DNA of 64,000 nucleotides, from assembly GCA_025360015.1 (NCBI GenBank), contig JANYCZ010000013.1:1-64000 (forward strand), written 5' to 3'. The translations under genes and the position numbers were made by a program. Source of the stretch: Verrucomicrobiota bacterium (GTDB taxonomy: Bacteria; Verrucomicrobiota; Verrucomicrobiia; Verrucomicrobiales; Verrucomicrobiaceae). This document shows, piece by piece, positions 48,403 to 57,855 of this stretch (positions are counted from its first letter, which is position 1; each line of letters opens with the position of its first letter). The notes beneath the pieces are model-generated. The model saw only the letters and a program-made list of their open reading frames with translations, was not told the DNA's origin and did no database searches.

Positions 48403-50862
48403 TCAGGAGCCGATCTGCGGCAGGTTCCAGACCTTCTTGGCGTACTCCAGGATCGTGCGGTCGCTGCTGAACTTGCCCATGCGGGCGGTGTTGTGGATGG
48501 CCATCTTCTGCCAGCGGGGCTGGTCGCGGTAGGCTTTGTCCACCTCGAGCTGAGCGGCGGCATAGGCATCGTAGTCAGCCATGACGAGGAAGGGATCGCC
48601 GTGGGAGAGGAGGCTGTCGCGCAGCGGTTTGAATTCGTCCTGATTGCCGGTGAAGTAGTCGGAGGCCAGCCAGTCGATGCTGAGGCGCAGGTCTTCGCTG
48701 GCGTGGTAAAAGTCCCAGGGATTGTAGCCTTTGGCGTAGAGCTCGGTGACTTGTTCGACGGTGAGGCCGAAGATGAAAATGTTGTCCGGACCGACTTCTT
48801 CGAGGATTTCGACATTGGCTCCATCAAGCGTGCCGATCGTCAGCGAGCCGTTGAGAGCGAGCTTCATGTTGCCGGTGCCGGAGGCTTCCTTGCCGGCGGT
48901 GGAGATCTGCTCGGAAAGATCTGAGGCGGGAATGATGCGCTCAGCGAGGGAGACGCCGTAGTTTGGAATGTAGATGACCTTCAGCTTGCCGTTCACGCGG
49001 GGGTCATGATTGACCTTGGCCGCGAGGGCATTGATGGCGTGGATGATGTTCTTGGCCAGGTAGTAGCCGGGAGCGGCCTTGGCACCGAAGATGAAGACAC
49101 GGGGGGCCATGTCGAAGTTCGGATCGGCGATGATCTTGCGATAGAGCGTGACGATGTGCAGCAGGTTGAGGTGCTGGCGCTTGTACTCGTGCAGACGTTT
49201 GATCTGGACGTCAAACAAGGCGTCGGGGCTGACGCTGACGCCGCAGGTGTCCTGAATGATCTTGGCCAGACGGACCTTGTGCCCGCGCTTGATGGCCTGG
49301 AATTTTTCACGGAACGAAAGGTCATCGGCAAACTTGTCGAGCGCGATGAGCTTGGTGGAGTCCTTCAACCAGCCGGCACCGATGGATTCGGTGATGAGGG
49401 AGGAAAGCTCCGGATTGCAGACGTCGAGCCAGCGACGGAAGGTGACGCCGTTGGTCAGATTGAGGAAACGGTCTGGATAAAGCTCGAAGAACTCGGGGAA
49501 GAGACGTTCGCAAAGCAGACGGGTGTGCAGCGCGGCCACCCCGTTGGTCGCATGGCTGCCGAGCACGGACATATGCGCCATGCGCACCTTCTTGCCACCG
49601 CTCTCTTCGATGAGGGAGAGCGCACGCTTCTTCTCACCGTCCCCTGGCCAGCGGGCCTCGACTTCATCCATGAAGCGGCGGTTGATTTCATAGATGATCT
49701 GCAGGTGGCGCGGCAGCACACGCTCAAACAGCGCAGCACTCCAGGTCTCCAGGGCTTCGGGAAGCAGGGTGTGGTTGGTGTAGGAGAAGGTCTTCTGGCA
49801 GATGTCCCAGGCCTGGCTCCATTCAAGCTTCTCTTCATCCACGAGGATGCGCATGAGCTCTGGAATGGCGACGGCGGGATGCGTGTCGTTGAGCTGTACG
49901 GCGGCCTTGGCCGGAAACTCACTCCATGGGAGATCGTAGCCACCCTTGAAGCGGCGCACGATGTCGGCGAGCGAGCAGGCGACGAAGAAGTACTGCTGCA
50001 CGAGGCGCAGTTCTTTGCCGCTTTCGGTGGCGTCGTTGGGGTAGAGCACTTTGGAGACGGTTTCAGCGATGGCTTTTTCGCGCAGAGCTTCGATGTAGCT
50101 GCCTTCGTTGAAGACTTTGAAGTTGAAGTCTTCATCCGCCTGCGCCTGCCAGAGACGCAGCACGTTCACGGTGTTGCTTTCATAACCGACGATGGGTATG
50201 TCCCAGGGAAGGCCGAGCAGGCACTTGGTTTCGACCCACTCATGGTGTGGCCGGCCAAACTCGTCGAACTTCTGAATGACATTCCCGTAGAGCTTCACGG
50301 TCTGGCGATAGGACGGGCGGGCGATCTTCCAGGGGCTGCCGTCGCGCATCCAGGCATCTGGATGCTCAACCTGCTTGCCGTTGACAAACTCCTGGCGGAA
50401 CAGGCCAAACTCATAGTGAATGCCGTATCCGATGGCGGGCAGATCCATGGTGCTGAGGGAGTCCATGAAGCAGGCGGCGAGACGTCCGAGGCCGCCATTG
50501 CCGAGACCCATGTCCGGCTCTTTTTGCACCAGCGCATCCAGATCCTTGCCCATTTCAGACAGGGCCTGCTTGGTGGCGTCATAGATGCCGGCATTGCGCA
50601 GGTTGTTTTCCAGCAGGCGGCCCATGAGGTACTCCAGCGAGAGGTAATGCACGCGGCGCACGCCCTGAGAACGATGCTGACGGCGTGACTGCGTGGCGCG
50701 CTCCATGACGCGGTCCCGCACTGCGAGCGAGGTGGCCACATACCAGTCATTCTCACTGGCCGATGCAATGTAAGCGCCCAGGGTAAAACGCAGGTGATTG
50801 GTGATCGAAAGTTTGAGACTGTCGGTGGTGTTGAGAACGGCGCAGTTGGCGAGGGCTTCCAT
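48403..50862 (-). CDS. glgP: Glycogen/starch phosphorylase
   Basis: 819 residues, full length for the family. Hallmarks are [20 protein letters not shown] near 60, [18 protein letters not shown] near 120, [13 protein letters not shown] mid-protein, the [19 protein letters not shown] segment, and the PLP-binding region [20 protein letters not shown] with the cofactor Lys near 665. It releases glucose-1-phosphate from glycogen in the cytoplasm. The rsmI gene lies 24 bases upstream on the same strand, so co-transcription is possible. ~245 bases without a gene separate it from MoxR. Confidence 0.97.
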   Translation of the reverse strand: MEALANCAVLNTTDSLKLSITNHLRFTLGAYIASASENDWYVATSLAVRDRVMERATQSRRQHRSQGVRRVHYLSLEYLMGRLLENNLRNAGIYDATKQALSEMGKDLDALVQKEPDMGLGNGGLGRLAACFMDSLSTMDLPAIGYGIHYEFGLFRQEFVNGKQVEHPDAWMRDGSPWKIARPSYRQTVKLYGNVIQKFDEFGRPHHEWVETKCLLGLPWDIPIVGYESNTVNVLRLWQAQADEDFNFKVFNEGSYIEALREKAIAETVSKVLYPNDATESGKELRLVQQYFFVACSLADIVRRFKGGYDLPWSEFPAKAAVQLNDTHPAVAIPELMRILVDEEKLEWSQAWDICQKTFSYTNHTLLPEALETWSAALFERVLPRHLQIIYEINRRFMDEVEARWPGDGEKKRALSLIEESGGKKVRMAHMSVLGSHATNGVAALHTRLLCERLFPEFFELYPDRFLNLTNGVTFRRWLDVCNPELSSLITESIGAGWLKDSTKLIALDKFADDLSFREKFQAIKRGHKVRLAKIIQDTCGVSVSPDALFDVQIKRLHEYKRQHLNLLHIVTLYRKIIADPNFDMAPRVFIFGAKAAPGYYLAKNIIHAINALAAKVNHDPRVNGKLKVIYIPNYGVSLAERIIPASDLSEQISTAGKEASGTGNMKLALNGSLTIGTLDGANVEILEEVGPDNIFIFGLTVEQVTELYAKGYNPWDFYHASEDLRLSIDWLASDYFTGNQDEFKPLRDSLLSHGDPFLVMADYDAYAAAQLEVDKAYRDQPRWQKMAIHNTARMGKFSSDRTILEYAKKVWNLPQIGS

Positions 50863-50886
50863 GGGAGATGCTGAGTTGTGATTGGA

Positions 50887-51723
50887 TTACCAGGTCAACC
50901 ACTTGGGGGGATCGACCGGCGCGATGAGGAGAGTGATTTCGCCCTTTGGCGTCTTGGTTTGGTAATAAGATAGCAAGATGCTTGCCGGGCCACGTTTGAA
51001 TTCTTCAAACTTCTTGGTCAATTCCCTTGCCACCACCACCCGATGATCTGGCTTAGCCTCCGCGAGGATGGCCAGCGTATCGGCGAGACGGTAGGGGCTT
51101 TCAAAGAAAATGCTGGTGCAGTCACGCTGCAGGGCGGCGTTCAGCACGGTGGCGCGGGCACCCTTTTTGTGGGGGAGAAAGCCGCCAAAATAAAACGGGG
51201 TGGTGGGCAGTCCTGAGGCGGCGAGGGCCGTGATGACGGCGCTGGGCCCGGGGAGGGCCTCCACATGAAGGCCTGCTCCCACGGCAGCCCCGGAGAGCCG
51301 CTGCCCGGGGTCAGACACCGTGGGCATGCCTGCATCTGAGATCAGCGCCACGCTGCCACCCTGGCGCATGTGTTCCAGCAACTGGGGGATGCGGTGCGCT
51401 TCATTGTGCTCATTGAGGCTGATGAGCCGCGCACTGATGCCATGATGCTTCAGCAGCATGCCGGAATGACGCGTGTCCTCACAGGCCACCAGATCGGCGA
51501 TACGGAGGGTGTCGAGCGCACGCTGCGTGATGTCACGCATGTTGCCGATGGGAGTGGCCACAAGATGCAGGCCCGGTGTCAAACGCCCGGTGGGCACCAC
51601 GGGCTCAAATGACACATCCTCTTCGCTGGTGGGCACCACGGGCTCCAACAGCTCATCTTCTGCGCCGGCTGACGGCTCTGCGTCTGACTGCTCTGCGGCT
51701 GAATCCGGCTCTGACGACATCAT
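50887..51723 (-). CDS. rsmI: 16S rRNA (cytidine1402-2'-O)-methyltransferase RsmI
   Basis: 278 residues from the ATG at 51723. An acidic Ser/Glu-rich head of ~45 residues with a duplicated VVPT segment precedes the conserved body, which starts at GLHLVATPIGNMRDITQRAL. Other tetrapyrrole-methylase-fold motifs are ADLVACEDTRHSGMLL, LISDAGMPTVSDPGQRL and ALPGPSAVITALAASGLPT, then FESPYRLADTL and VVVARELTKKFEEFKRG. It methylates C1402 of 16S rRNA. The N-terminal head is unusual in length. It lies 11 bases after the LptE-like gene. Confidence 0.94.
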   Translation of the reverse strand: MMSSEPDSAAEQSDAEPSAGAEDELLEPVVPTSEEDVSFEPVVPTGRLTPGLHLVATPIGNMRDITQRALDTLRIADLVACEDTRHSGMLLKHHGISARLISLNEHNEAHRIPQLLEHMRQGGSVALISDAGMPTVSDPGQRLSGAAVGAGLHVEALPGPSAVITALAASGLPTTPFYFGGFLPHKKGARATVLNAALQRDCTSIFFESPYRLADTLAILAEAKPDHRVVVARELTKKFEEFKRGPASILLSYYQTKTPKGEITLLIAPVDPPKWLTW

Positions 51724-51734
51724 GCGGCAGAGGG

Positions 51735-52244
51735 TTACCAGCCTTCGGAAACCTGATCCGCCAGATTGTAGGCGAGGCGCTGGGCGGTGTCTTCGAGGAG
51801 CTGGGTTTCTGAGAGCTGCAAATTGGCATCCAGAATGATGTAGGAATCCGCATAGGCGTTCCCGTTGTGGAGGATCTTGCCAGAGGCGGTGTCCTTGATG
51901 GAGAACGGGCACACCAGCGTGGCCTGGATCTGCGAACTGCGCAGGACGTTGTTGAGGTCTGAGCGGAACTGCGTGCGGTTGATGTTGGAAATTTTCCCCT
52001 GCAGCACCGCCTCGGCATCCTTTCTGGCCACGATCTGATAGGACCCGTGGTTTTGCAGCTGCTTGATGATGGCATTCGTCACGAGGACGGCAAGCCGGGG
52101 CTCCAGCGTGAGATTTTCAAACGTGGGCACCGCGAGCTTGGTGATGTGGCGCAGGTGGGCGGGCTTGTGAGCGCCCAGAGTGTAGCCTGCGCAGCCGGAG
52201 AGCAGGAGGCAGCCAGAGGCCAGCAGAAGAAAAAGCGATTTCAT
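51735..52244 (-). CDS. LptE-family LPS-assembly lipoprotein
   Basis: 169 residues with a lipoprotein signal (LFLLLASGCLLLSGC, lipid Cys at 18). The mature part matches LptE: GYTLG right after the Cys, then ITKLAVPTFENLTLEPRL, LVTNAIIKQL, ARKDAEAVLQGKISNINR and a C-terminal helix. LptE plugs the LptD barrel that inserts lipopolysaccharide in the outer membrane, pointing to a diderm with LPS or LPS-like lipid. lptD is not in the window. A 7-bp hairpin (GCATGGC/GCCATGC, 52274-52292) lies between this gene and the TPR gene. Confidence 0.85.
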   Translation of the reverse strand: MKSLFLLLASGCLLLSGCAGYTLGAHKPAHLRHITKLAVPTFENLTLEPRLAVLVTNAIIKQLQNHGSYQIVARKDAEAVLQGKISNINRTQFRSDLNNVLRSSQIQATLVCPFSIKDTASGKILHNGNAYADSYIILDANLQLSETQLLEDTAQRLAYNLADQVSEGW

Positions 52245-52304
52245 CCAAATAGTTTAAGAAGTAAGCCCGCCGAGCATGGCGTGCTGCCATGCCTGCGCAA
52301 GAAT

Positions 52305-53663
52305 TTATGACGATGGCTTCCTGGTGGAAGGCACGGGCGGCACGGGCGGCAGCGAGTTGTCTGCACCCGGGGAGGGCCGCAGCATGGAGGGCACATTGGG
52401 ATTCGGCGGCACGGGCAGCAGCGCGGGCTTCTCCGTGTCTGGCACCGGCGGCAGCAATGAACCGGCTCCAGGGGAGGTGGCTCCCGGACGCAGTGGCAGG
52501 GTGGGTTCCGTCAAAGGGATGGGCTTGAAGCTATCGTCACCCGTACGCATTTTGGGCTTCTGGCTGAGGCGGTTCAGCTCCGGAGCCAGCGGTCCGACAT
52601 AATCATCCCGCGCCTTCAAGTTTTCCGCCGTGAGGGCGGTGTAGTCCTGGCCCGGTCCTTTCCTGGCATTCGCCACGCCATCAGGATCGGTGGCGGCGAG
52701 CTGGGCCAGCATGGTGCGGGCCTGGGCCGAAACCTCGGGAGAGCCAAATTTAAGCGCCTCATTGAGGTAGATGGCAGCCGCCGGGGTCTTGCCCACGCGC
52801 TGGTAGAACTTGGCCACATTCAGCGATTGATTGGCCTCTGCCGTGTTGACCTGATGCAGGATCATCTCCGTCTCCTGCTTGCGATCACCCGCAGGATTGG
52901 TGGCGATGTAGGTGCGCAGGGCGTCACGCGCGGCCAGGAGGTTGGAGGCGTCTTCGCTGCGCTGCGCTGCAATGTTGCTGATGGAGCCGATGCGGAACTG
53001 CGCTTCGGCCGCCTGCGAGGTGTTGGGGTAGTTTTCCACCACCTTTTGGTAGGCGGCCACGGCCTTGTCCTTTTCCTTCAAATCCTGCTGCACTTCCGCG
53101 ATGCTGAACTGGGACAAAGGGGCGTATTTGCCAAAGGGGGCATTTTTGATGATTTGTTCGTAGAATTTGATCACGTCAGACGAGTTCATCTTCATGTTGA
53201 GCAGCATAAACCCGCGCTGCTTTTTGCCCCCCTTTGCCTCTTCCGCGATCTCATACTCCTTTTCGATGGCTTCGCTGAAATGCGGGCTGTCACGATAGGA
53301 ATGGATGAAGGTCTGGAGCGCCTGAAAGGCAGCATCCATCTTGCCGTTATGGCGGATGATGAGGGCATTTTGGAAGGAGGCCTCCGCAGCGCTCGGGGTG
53401 AAGGAATACCGCTTCACAATGGCCTGGTACAATCCCTGGGCCTTGCTGACTCTGCCTGCGTTCTCTGCCTGCCGGGCCTGCGCCAGCATGGCGGAGGCGG
53501 CGAGCTCCTGCGACTCACGCTCACTGTCCACAGGCACCACCTTGTCCTTCTTGCCTGAGAAAGGCCAGAGGGCGGAGGATGGGGTGGTCAAAGCGAGGAA
53601 TGAAACCGCACATGCCAGAAGTACCGGCAGGCGGGCGTGAGGGGGAAATTTCATCATCGCCAT
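52305..53663 (-). CDS. Exported TPR protein, BamD/YbgF-like
   Basis: 452 residues; starts at 53663 or at one of two nearby in-frame ATGs, giving a signal peptide that ends TTPSSA. Tetratricopeptide repeats fill ~50-320: ARQAENAGRVSKAQGLYQAI, FQALQTFIHSYRDSPHFSEA, KAVAAYQKVVENYPNTSQAA and FRIGSISNIAAQ are BamD/YbgF-like. The last ~110 residues are Pro/Ser-rich and disordered. It probably helps outer-membrane protein assembly or cell-division envelope work, in keeping with the LptE-like neighbour 60 bases downstream. It has no lipobox, unlike true BamD. Confidence 0.82.
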   Translation of the reverse strand: MAMMKFPPHARLPVLLACAVSFLALTTPSSALWPFSGKKDKVVPVDSERESQELAASAMLAQARQAENAGRVSKAQGLYQAIVKRYSFTPSAAEASFQNALIIRHNGKMDAAFQALQTFIHSYRDSPHFSEAIEKEYEIAEEAKGGKKQRGFMLLNMKMNSSDVIKFYEQIIKNAPFGKYAPLSQFSIAEVQQDLKEKDKAVAAYQKVVENYPNTSQAAEAQFRIGSISNIAAQRSEDASNLLAARDALRTYIATNPAGDRKQETEMILHQVNTAEANQSLNVAKFYQRVGKTPAAAIYLNEALKFGSPEVSAQARTMLAQLAATDPDGVANARKGPGQDYTALTAENLKARDDYVGPLAPELNRLSQKPKMRTGDDSFKPIPLTEPTLPLRPGATSPGAGSLLPPVPDTEKPALLPVPPNPNVPSMLRPSPGADNSLPPVPPVPSTRKPSS

Positions 53664-53769
53664 AGTAAGTTCTAGTTAACCTTGCGTCAAGGTGGCAACA
53701 CACCTGTCTCTCCCCCCCGCTTCACGGCCCTTGTTTTGCCCGTTTCCCCGGTCTAAAGGACGGCAAATC

Positions 53770-54693
53770 ATGCGCTCTTTGCTCCTCCTCGCCCTCACGT
53801 TTCCGCTTCTGGCCCAGTGCCAGAAAGCCTCGCCTGCCCCTGCTGGCTTTCGCGCGCTGCGAAATCTCGACTACGTGGGCGCTGGCAACACGCGTCAGAT
53901 GCTCGATCTCTACCTGCCCGAAGCCAAGTCGGACAAGCCGAATCCGCTGGTCGTTTACATCCATGGCGGCGGCTGGGAGGCTGGCAGCAAGGACCAGGCG
54001 GACGTGCTGGTGGGGCTCATCAAAAACGGCACCCCCTACGCCGGGGCCAGCCTGAACTACCGACTGACCGATCAAGCCCAGTGGCCTGCACAGATCTACG
54101 ACTGCAAGGCCGCCATCCGCTGGCTGCGCGCTCATGCCCAGGAATACAACCTCGACCCCGACAAGATCGCCGTTTTCGGCATCTCCGCCGGCGGGCACCT
54201 CGTGAGCATGCTGGGCGTCACCGGCGGCGTGAAGGAGCTCGAAGGCGAGCTGGGCAAGCATCTGGACCAAAGCAGCCGCGTCTCCTGCGTCATGGACTTC
54301 TGCGGCCCGTCCGATTTCCTCACCTTCGGCGGTAAAGGCAGTGTCCTTGATCCGGACGATCCCAAGGGCCCGCTGGCCAAGCTCATCGGTGGCCCGCTCA
54401 AGGACCGCCAGGAGGAGGGGCGCAAGGCCTCCCCGGTGACCTACATCACTCAGGACGACGCCCCCTTCCTCATCATCCACGGGGACAAGGACAACCTCGT
54501 GCCCTACGCTCAGGCCACGGAATTCGAAACCGCCCTCAAAGCCGCTCATGTCCCCGCCATCCTCCTCACCGGCAATGACGGCGGCCACGTCTTCCTCAGC
54601 GGCCCGCTGGTCGAGCGCATGTACGCCTTCAACGCCCGCCACCTCCAGGGCAAAGACGTCCAAATCCCCGAAGGAGCCGTTCCTTCCAAGTAA
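53770..54693 (+). CDS. Exported alpha/beta-hydrolase (BD-FAE-type esterase)
   Basis: 307 residues from the ATG at 53770. A signal peptide with a possible lipobox (LLAQC, Cys 17) is followed by the hydrolase: VVYIHGGGWEAGS oxyanion loop near 65, YRLTDQAQWPAQIYDCKAAI, nucleophile elbow FGISAGGHLVSML with Ser139, FLIIHGDKDNLVP (Asp) and GGHVFL (His). This is the carboxylesterase/BD-FAE group found with polysaccharide-degrading genes. It probably removes acyl groups from polysaccharides outside the cytoplasm. It is divergent from the TPR gene and precedes proA by ~100 bases of repeat-containing DNA. Confidence 0.88.
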   Translation: MRSLLLLALTFPLLAQCQKASPAPAGFRALRNLDYVGAGNTRQMLDLYLPEAKSDKPNPLVVYIHGGGWEAGSKDQADVLVGLIKNGTPYAGASLNYRLTDQAQWPAQIYDCKAAIRWLRAHAQEYNLDPDKIAVFGISAGGHLVSMLGVTGGVKELEGELGKHLDQSSRVSCVMDFCGPSDFLTFGGKGSVLDPDDPKGPLAKLIGGPLKDRQEEGRKASPVTYITQDDAPFLIIHGDKDNLVPYAQATEFETALKAAHVPAILLTGNDGGHVFLSGPLVERMYAFNARHLQGKDVQIPEGAVPSK

Positions 54694-54795
54694 ACCCGCA
54701 GCGCGACCGTCCCGCTTGCCCCCGTAGCACAACCCGTCCCGGTTGTTCCCTTTGCACCGTGACACAACCGTCCGGTTGTTCCCCTTCCCCTTCAA
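54694..54795 (+). repeat. Short near-duplicate hairpin units before proA
   Basis: Two near-identical units lie at 54727-54750 and 54762-54784, each containing an ACAACC...GGTTGT palindrome followed by TCCC. A third, worn copy may be at 54703-54722. They look like REP-type units; they could also end the esterase transcript. Confidence 0.45.
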
Positions 54796-56064
54796 ATGAC
54801 CGATTCCGACATCAAGTCCGCCATCCTCGACATGGGCCGCCGTGCCCGTGCCGCCTCGTATGCCCTCGTCAAGCTGACCAGCGAGCAGAAGAACGCCATC
54901 CTCATCGCCATGGCGGACGAGATCATGCTGCGGCAGGACGCCATCCTCGCCGCCAACGCCCTCGACCTCTCCCGCGCAGAGCAAAACGGCCTGAGCAAGG
55001 CCATGATCGACCGCCTCACGCTGGACCCCAAGCGCCTCAAAGCCGTGGCCGATGCTGTGCGCGAGGTCGCCCTCCTGCCTGATCCCGTGGGCGAAAAACT
55101 CACCGACTGGACCCGCCCCAACGGCCTGCACATTCGCAAGGTGCGTGTCCCCATCGGCGTCATCGGCATCATCTTCGAATCACGCCCGAACGTCACCACC
55201 GACGCCGCCTCCCTCTGCTTCAAAACCGGCAACGCCACCATCCTGCGCGGCGGCAGCGAAGCCATCGACAGCAACCGCGCTCTCGCAGCTGCCCTGCAAG
55301 CGGGTGGCGAACGCGCGGGCCTGCCGCCCGACAGCATCCAGCTCATTCCCTTCACCGACCGCGCCAGTGTGGAGCACATGGCGCAGATGGATCAGTACCT
55401 CGACCTCATCATCCCCCGCGGCGGCAAAGGCCTCATCGAAAAAGTCGTCGCCACCGCACGCATGCCCGTCATCAAGCACTACGACGGCGTCTGCCACGTG
55501 TATGTCCATGTGGATGCCGATCTCGATATGGCGGCCAACATCATCGTCAACAGCAAGTGCCAGAAGCCCGGCGTCTGCAACGCCCTCGAAACCATCCTCG
55601 TTCACGAGGATCTCGCCGCCACATTCTATCCCCTCGTCGGCCAGCGTCTCATGGAAGCCGGTGTCGAAATCCACGCAGACCCCACCGCCCTGCTGCACCT
55701 CGGCGTGGCCGCCCACCCCGCCACCGAAGAAGACTGGAGCACCGAGTACCTCGACCTCATCCTCGCCGTCAAAACCGTCAGCGGTCTGGACGAAGCCATC
55801 GCCCACATCAATCGCTACGGCTCCCACCACACCGACACCATCATCACCAAAGACCGCGCCACCGCCGAACGCTTCCAGCACGAAATCGACAGCGCCGTCG
55901 TCATGCACAACGCCAGCACCCGATTCAACGACGGCGGCGAATTCGGCTTCGGTGCGGAGATCGGCATCTCCACCGACAAACTGCATGCCCGCGGCCCCAT
56001 GGGCCTCGCCGAACTGTGCAGCTACAAGTACCTCGTGGATGGCAGCGGGCAGGTGCGGGGGTGA
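54796..56064 (+). CDS. proA: Gamma-glutamyl phosphate reductase
   Basis: 422 residues, typical of ProA. Markers are the MGRRARAASYALVKLTSEQK start, PIGVIGIIFESRPNVTTDAA, LCFKTGNATILRGGSEAI, IIPRGGKGLIEKV, PVIKHYDGVCHVYV, the catalytic region KCQKPGVCNALETIL (Cys261) and NASTRFNDGGEFGFGAEIGI near the end. It reduces gamma-glutamyl phosphate to the semialdehyde in proline synthesis using NADPH. proB is not in the window. The gene converges on a hypothetical gene with a perfect 10-bp inverted repeat between them. Confidence 0.97.
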   Translation: MTDSDIKSAILDMGRRARAASYALVKLTSEQKNAILIAMADEIMLRQDAILAANALDLSRAEQNGLSKAMIDRLTLDPKRLKAVADAVREVALLPDPVGEKLTDWTRPNGLHIRKVRVPIGVIGIIFESRPNVTTDAASLCFKTGNATILRGGSEAIDSNRALAAALQAGGERAGLPPDSIQLIPFTDRASVEHMAQMDQYLDLIIPRGGKGLIEKVVATARMPVIKHYDGVCHVYVHVDADLDMAANIIVNSKCQKPGVCNALETILVHEDLAATFYPLVGQRLMEAGVEIHADPTALLHLGVAAHPATEEDWSTEYLDLILAVKTVSGLDEAIAHINRYGSHHTDTIITKDRATAERFQHEIDSAVVMHNASTRFNDGGEFGFGAEIGISTDKLHARGPMGLAELCSYKYLVDGSGQVRG

Positions 56065-56072
56065 GAGCCTTT

Positions 56073-56142
56073 CAACCACGGATCACACGACCAGCACGGA
56101 TGCCAGAATCTGATCCGTGCCCATCCGCGAAATCCGTGGTTC
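56073..56142. repeat. Inverted repeat between convergent genes
   Basis: AACCACGGAT (56074-56083) and ATCCGTGGTT (56132-56141) pair perfectly, and a nested GCACGGAT/ATCCGTGC pair (56095-56119) can extend the stem. It lies just after the proA stop and before the 3' end of the minus-strand gene. This AACCACGGAT-type sequence is a common REP-like unit in environmental bacteria; here it may serve as a bidirectional terminator. Confidence 0.6.
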
Positions 56143-56177
56143 AACTTCAAAACCGCTCATTAAACTGCCTTTTTCCA

Positions 56178-56912
56178 TTACGGCAGCGTGACTTCCACCA
56201 CTCGCCCACCAGCAAAGCGGACGCTGAATTTCGACCACACCGCCCAGCCCGTGGCAGCATCGCGGCTCAGAGCTTTTCCGTGAGTAGCTTCGATCTCGGC
56301 GAGTGTTTTGCCTTCCATCGCTACCTGCGCACCTTGCATCATCGCCTGCCTTTGCTCTTTCTCCGAAGGCTGGGGGAGCTTCTGCATCAGTTCGCGGTAT
56401 GGGTCCATATCTGCACCACGGCTGAACCAACCATCAAGTACAGCCTGCAAGGGTGCCATGTGGCCGGGCGTCCAGGTGAATTCATCCACACCGATTTTCA
56501 TGCGGATTTCTTTCGCCATCGTGAGACGCACCATTTGCTCAGGACTGAGACTCAACGGCAGCGCCTCATACACATTGCCACCACTTAAAACTTCAGTGTC
56601 CACCTTCATGTCCGAGATCTTCATCGGCTCGCCATCCACTAAGAATTTCACAGGGTGATATTTCATCCAACGCCAGTCATCATGAACTCGCGTCAACATC
56701 ACCACGAAATGCACTGCTTTGATGTCTGCTGTTTTCCACACTGCATGAGCCGTCATTTCTACACCGCCATCAAAATGGATGACGCTGCCCGCGTATGACA
56801 GAGATGTCGTGCGGTCAAAGTCATCGACTTTTTCCGTCACCAACCCGGCCATGCAAGGCAATGATCCGAAGAACAGAAGAAGAAAGATGGAGGAAATTCG
56901 CAAAAACTTCAT
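56178..56912 (-). CDS. Exported hypothetical protein
   Basis: 244 residues with a signal peptide (ISSIFLLLFFGSLPCMAG). The body is mixed alpha/beta with HFVVMLTRVHDDWRWMKY near 70-87, a VDGEPMKISDMKVDTEV strand pair and an amphipathic C-terminal helix with AQVAMEGKTLAEIEATHGKA before a terminal FAGGRVVEVTLP strand. I do not recognise a family. It converges on proA; upstream the next ~900 bases are repeat DNA. GC and codon use look like the neighbours, so it is probably a real chromosomal gene. Confidence 0.65.
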   Translation of the reverse strand: MKFLRISSIFLLLFFGSLPCMAGLVTEKVDDFDRTTSLSYAGSVIHFDGGVEMTAHAVWKTADIKAVHFVVMLTRVHDDWRWMKYHPVKFLVDGEPMKISDMKVDTEVLSGGNVYEALPLSLSPEQMVRLTMAKEIRMKIGVDEFTWTPGHMAPLQAVLDGWFSRGADMDPYRELMQKLPQPSEKEQRQAMMQGAQVAMEGKTLAEIEATHGKALSRDAATGWAVWSKFSVRFAGGRVVEVTLP

Positions 56913-56988
56913 CGTGGCAATCAGGCAAGTTCGTAAACGCTGTCAACTTTCCAACCCCAGCCGGATGCCCGACCGCTTTAGATTCTTA

Positions 56989-57316
56989 AAATGCCTGGTA
57001 TGAATGGCACTTGGTTAAGACCATTGATCGTCAATTTGGGAGACTGGGGCACCGGAAAAACGCGACAGCGTCTTGGAGTGCGGTGGCACAGATGCACGGC
57101 GCAAGCCTGCATCGACGACACCGCTTTCGGGAGGTGTAGCACACACTTCGTCCACACCGTGCCGTCCGGCCAGCGAAAGCGGCGTCGCGCCTAGGCTTGC
57201 CGCACGCACTCCAAGACGCTGTCGCGCTCGCGTGAGTGCTGAGGCGAACCTTGTCGGCGAGCTGTGGAAACACACGAAACTCCGCCTTAACCAAGTGCCA
57301 TTCATGCCTAGCATTT
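56989..57316. mobile_element. Foldback (MITE-like) element with nested inverted repeats
   Basis: The outer arms 56989-57019 and 57286-57316 match as inverted repeats at 28 of 31 positions (core ATGAATGGCACTTGGTTAAG). A second perfect 22-bp pair lies inside (57061-57082 with 57205-57226, core GACAGCGTCTTGGAGTGCG), then CCGCTTTCG/CGAAAGCGG (57121-57129 with 57173-57181). There is no transposase. A related, decayed copy appears to sit at about 12.7-13.1 kb. A non-autonomous mobile element is the best reading. Confidence 0.7.
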
Positions 57317-57855
57317 GTGCGTGGCGTCCCCGCAAGCCGCGATGCCAGAGGTAGCAGCGGCGGTTTTTGGGATCATTCAGGATCACCCGTTGGGTTCAGG
57401 GTCAGGTTTACGGCCACCCGTTGGAGGCTGGGTTCAAAATCCATTTTGAACCCATTTTGAACCCAGTGAACCCAAACCCCATGGCTCAGGTATCCCGTAG
57501 CCTGTGTCGTGCCGGGTTCGCTTCGTGGTTTGGCAGGAGGGGGATCATCTTGATCCTCCAGTTTGGGAGCCAGAGGCAGGATCACCCGTTGGGTCTGGGT
57601 TCAGGTTCAACCCAGGCTCATAAGCCTACTTTGAGCCTGAGCCTGGCGCATCACGTGCGCAGGTGGCACACGGCGAAGACGCCGCACACGGAGCGTGCGC
57701 CCCCCCCCGAGACGGACTTCGGCATGGCACCTTTCTTGCGCGCGTTTGACAATAAGCACTGCATCTTTGCTTGCGGGATGGGGCGTTACCGTTCTCTTTG
57801 GGACGCTCAAATCCACGAAAAGCCCTCGCAGTTGCGATAGGCTTTTCAATCCCCA
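57317..57855. repeat. Palindrome-rich non-coding region before L,D-transpeptidase
   Basis: No gene is supported. An 18-nt direct repeat (CAGGATCACCCGTTGGGT) occurs at 57378-57395 and 57577-57594. A perfect palindrome spans 57429-57454 (TGGGTTCAAAAT, CC spacer, then its complement), followed by another ATTTTGAACCCA copy. Ten consecutive C residues lie near 57700-57709. A TTGACA box at 57746-57751 could be a -35 element for the next gene, but no good -10 follows. Confidence 0.55.

Noticed and set aside
57317-57855. 157-codon plus-strand frame at 57367-57840
   Set aside because: It runs through palindromes, a C10 tract and direct repeats; no ribosome site, domain or coding bias supports it.
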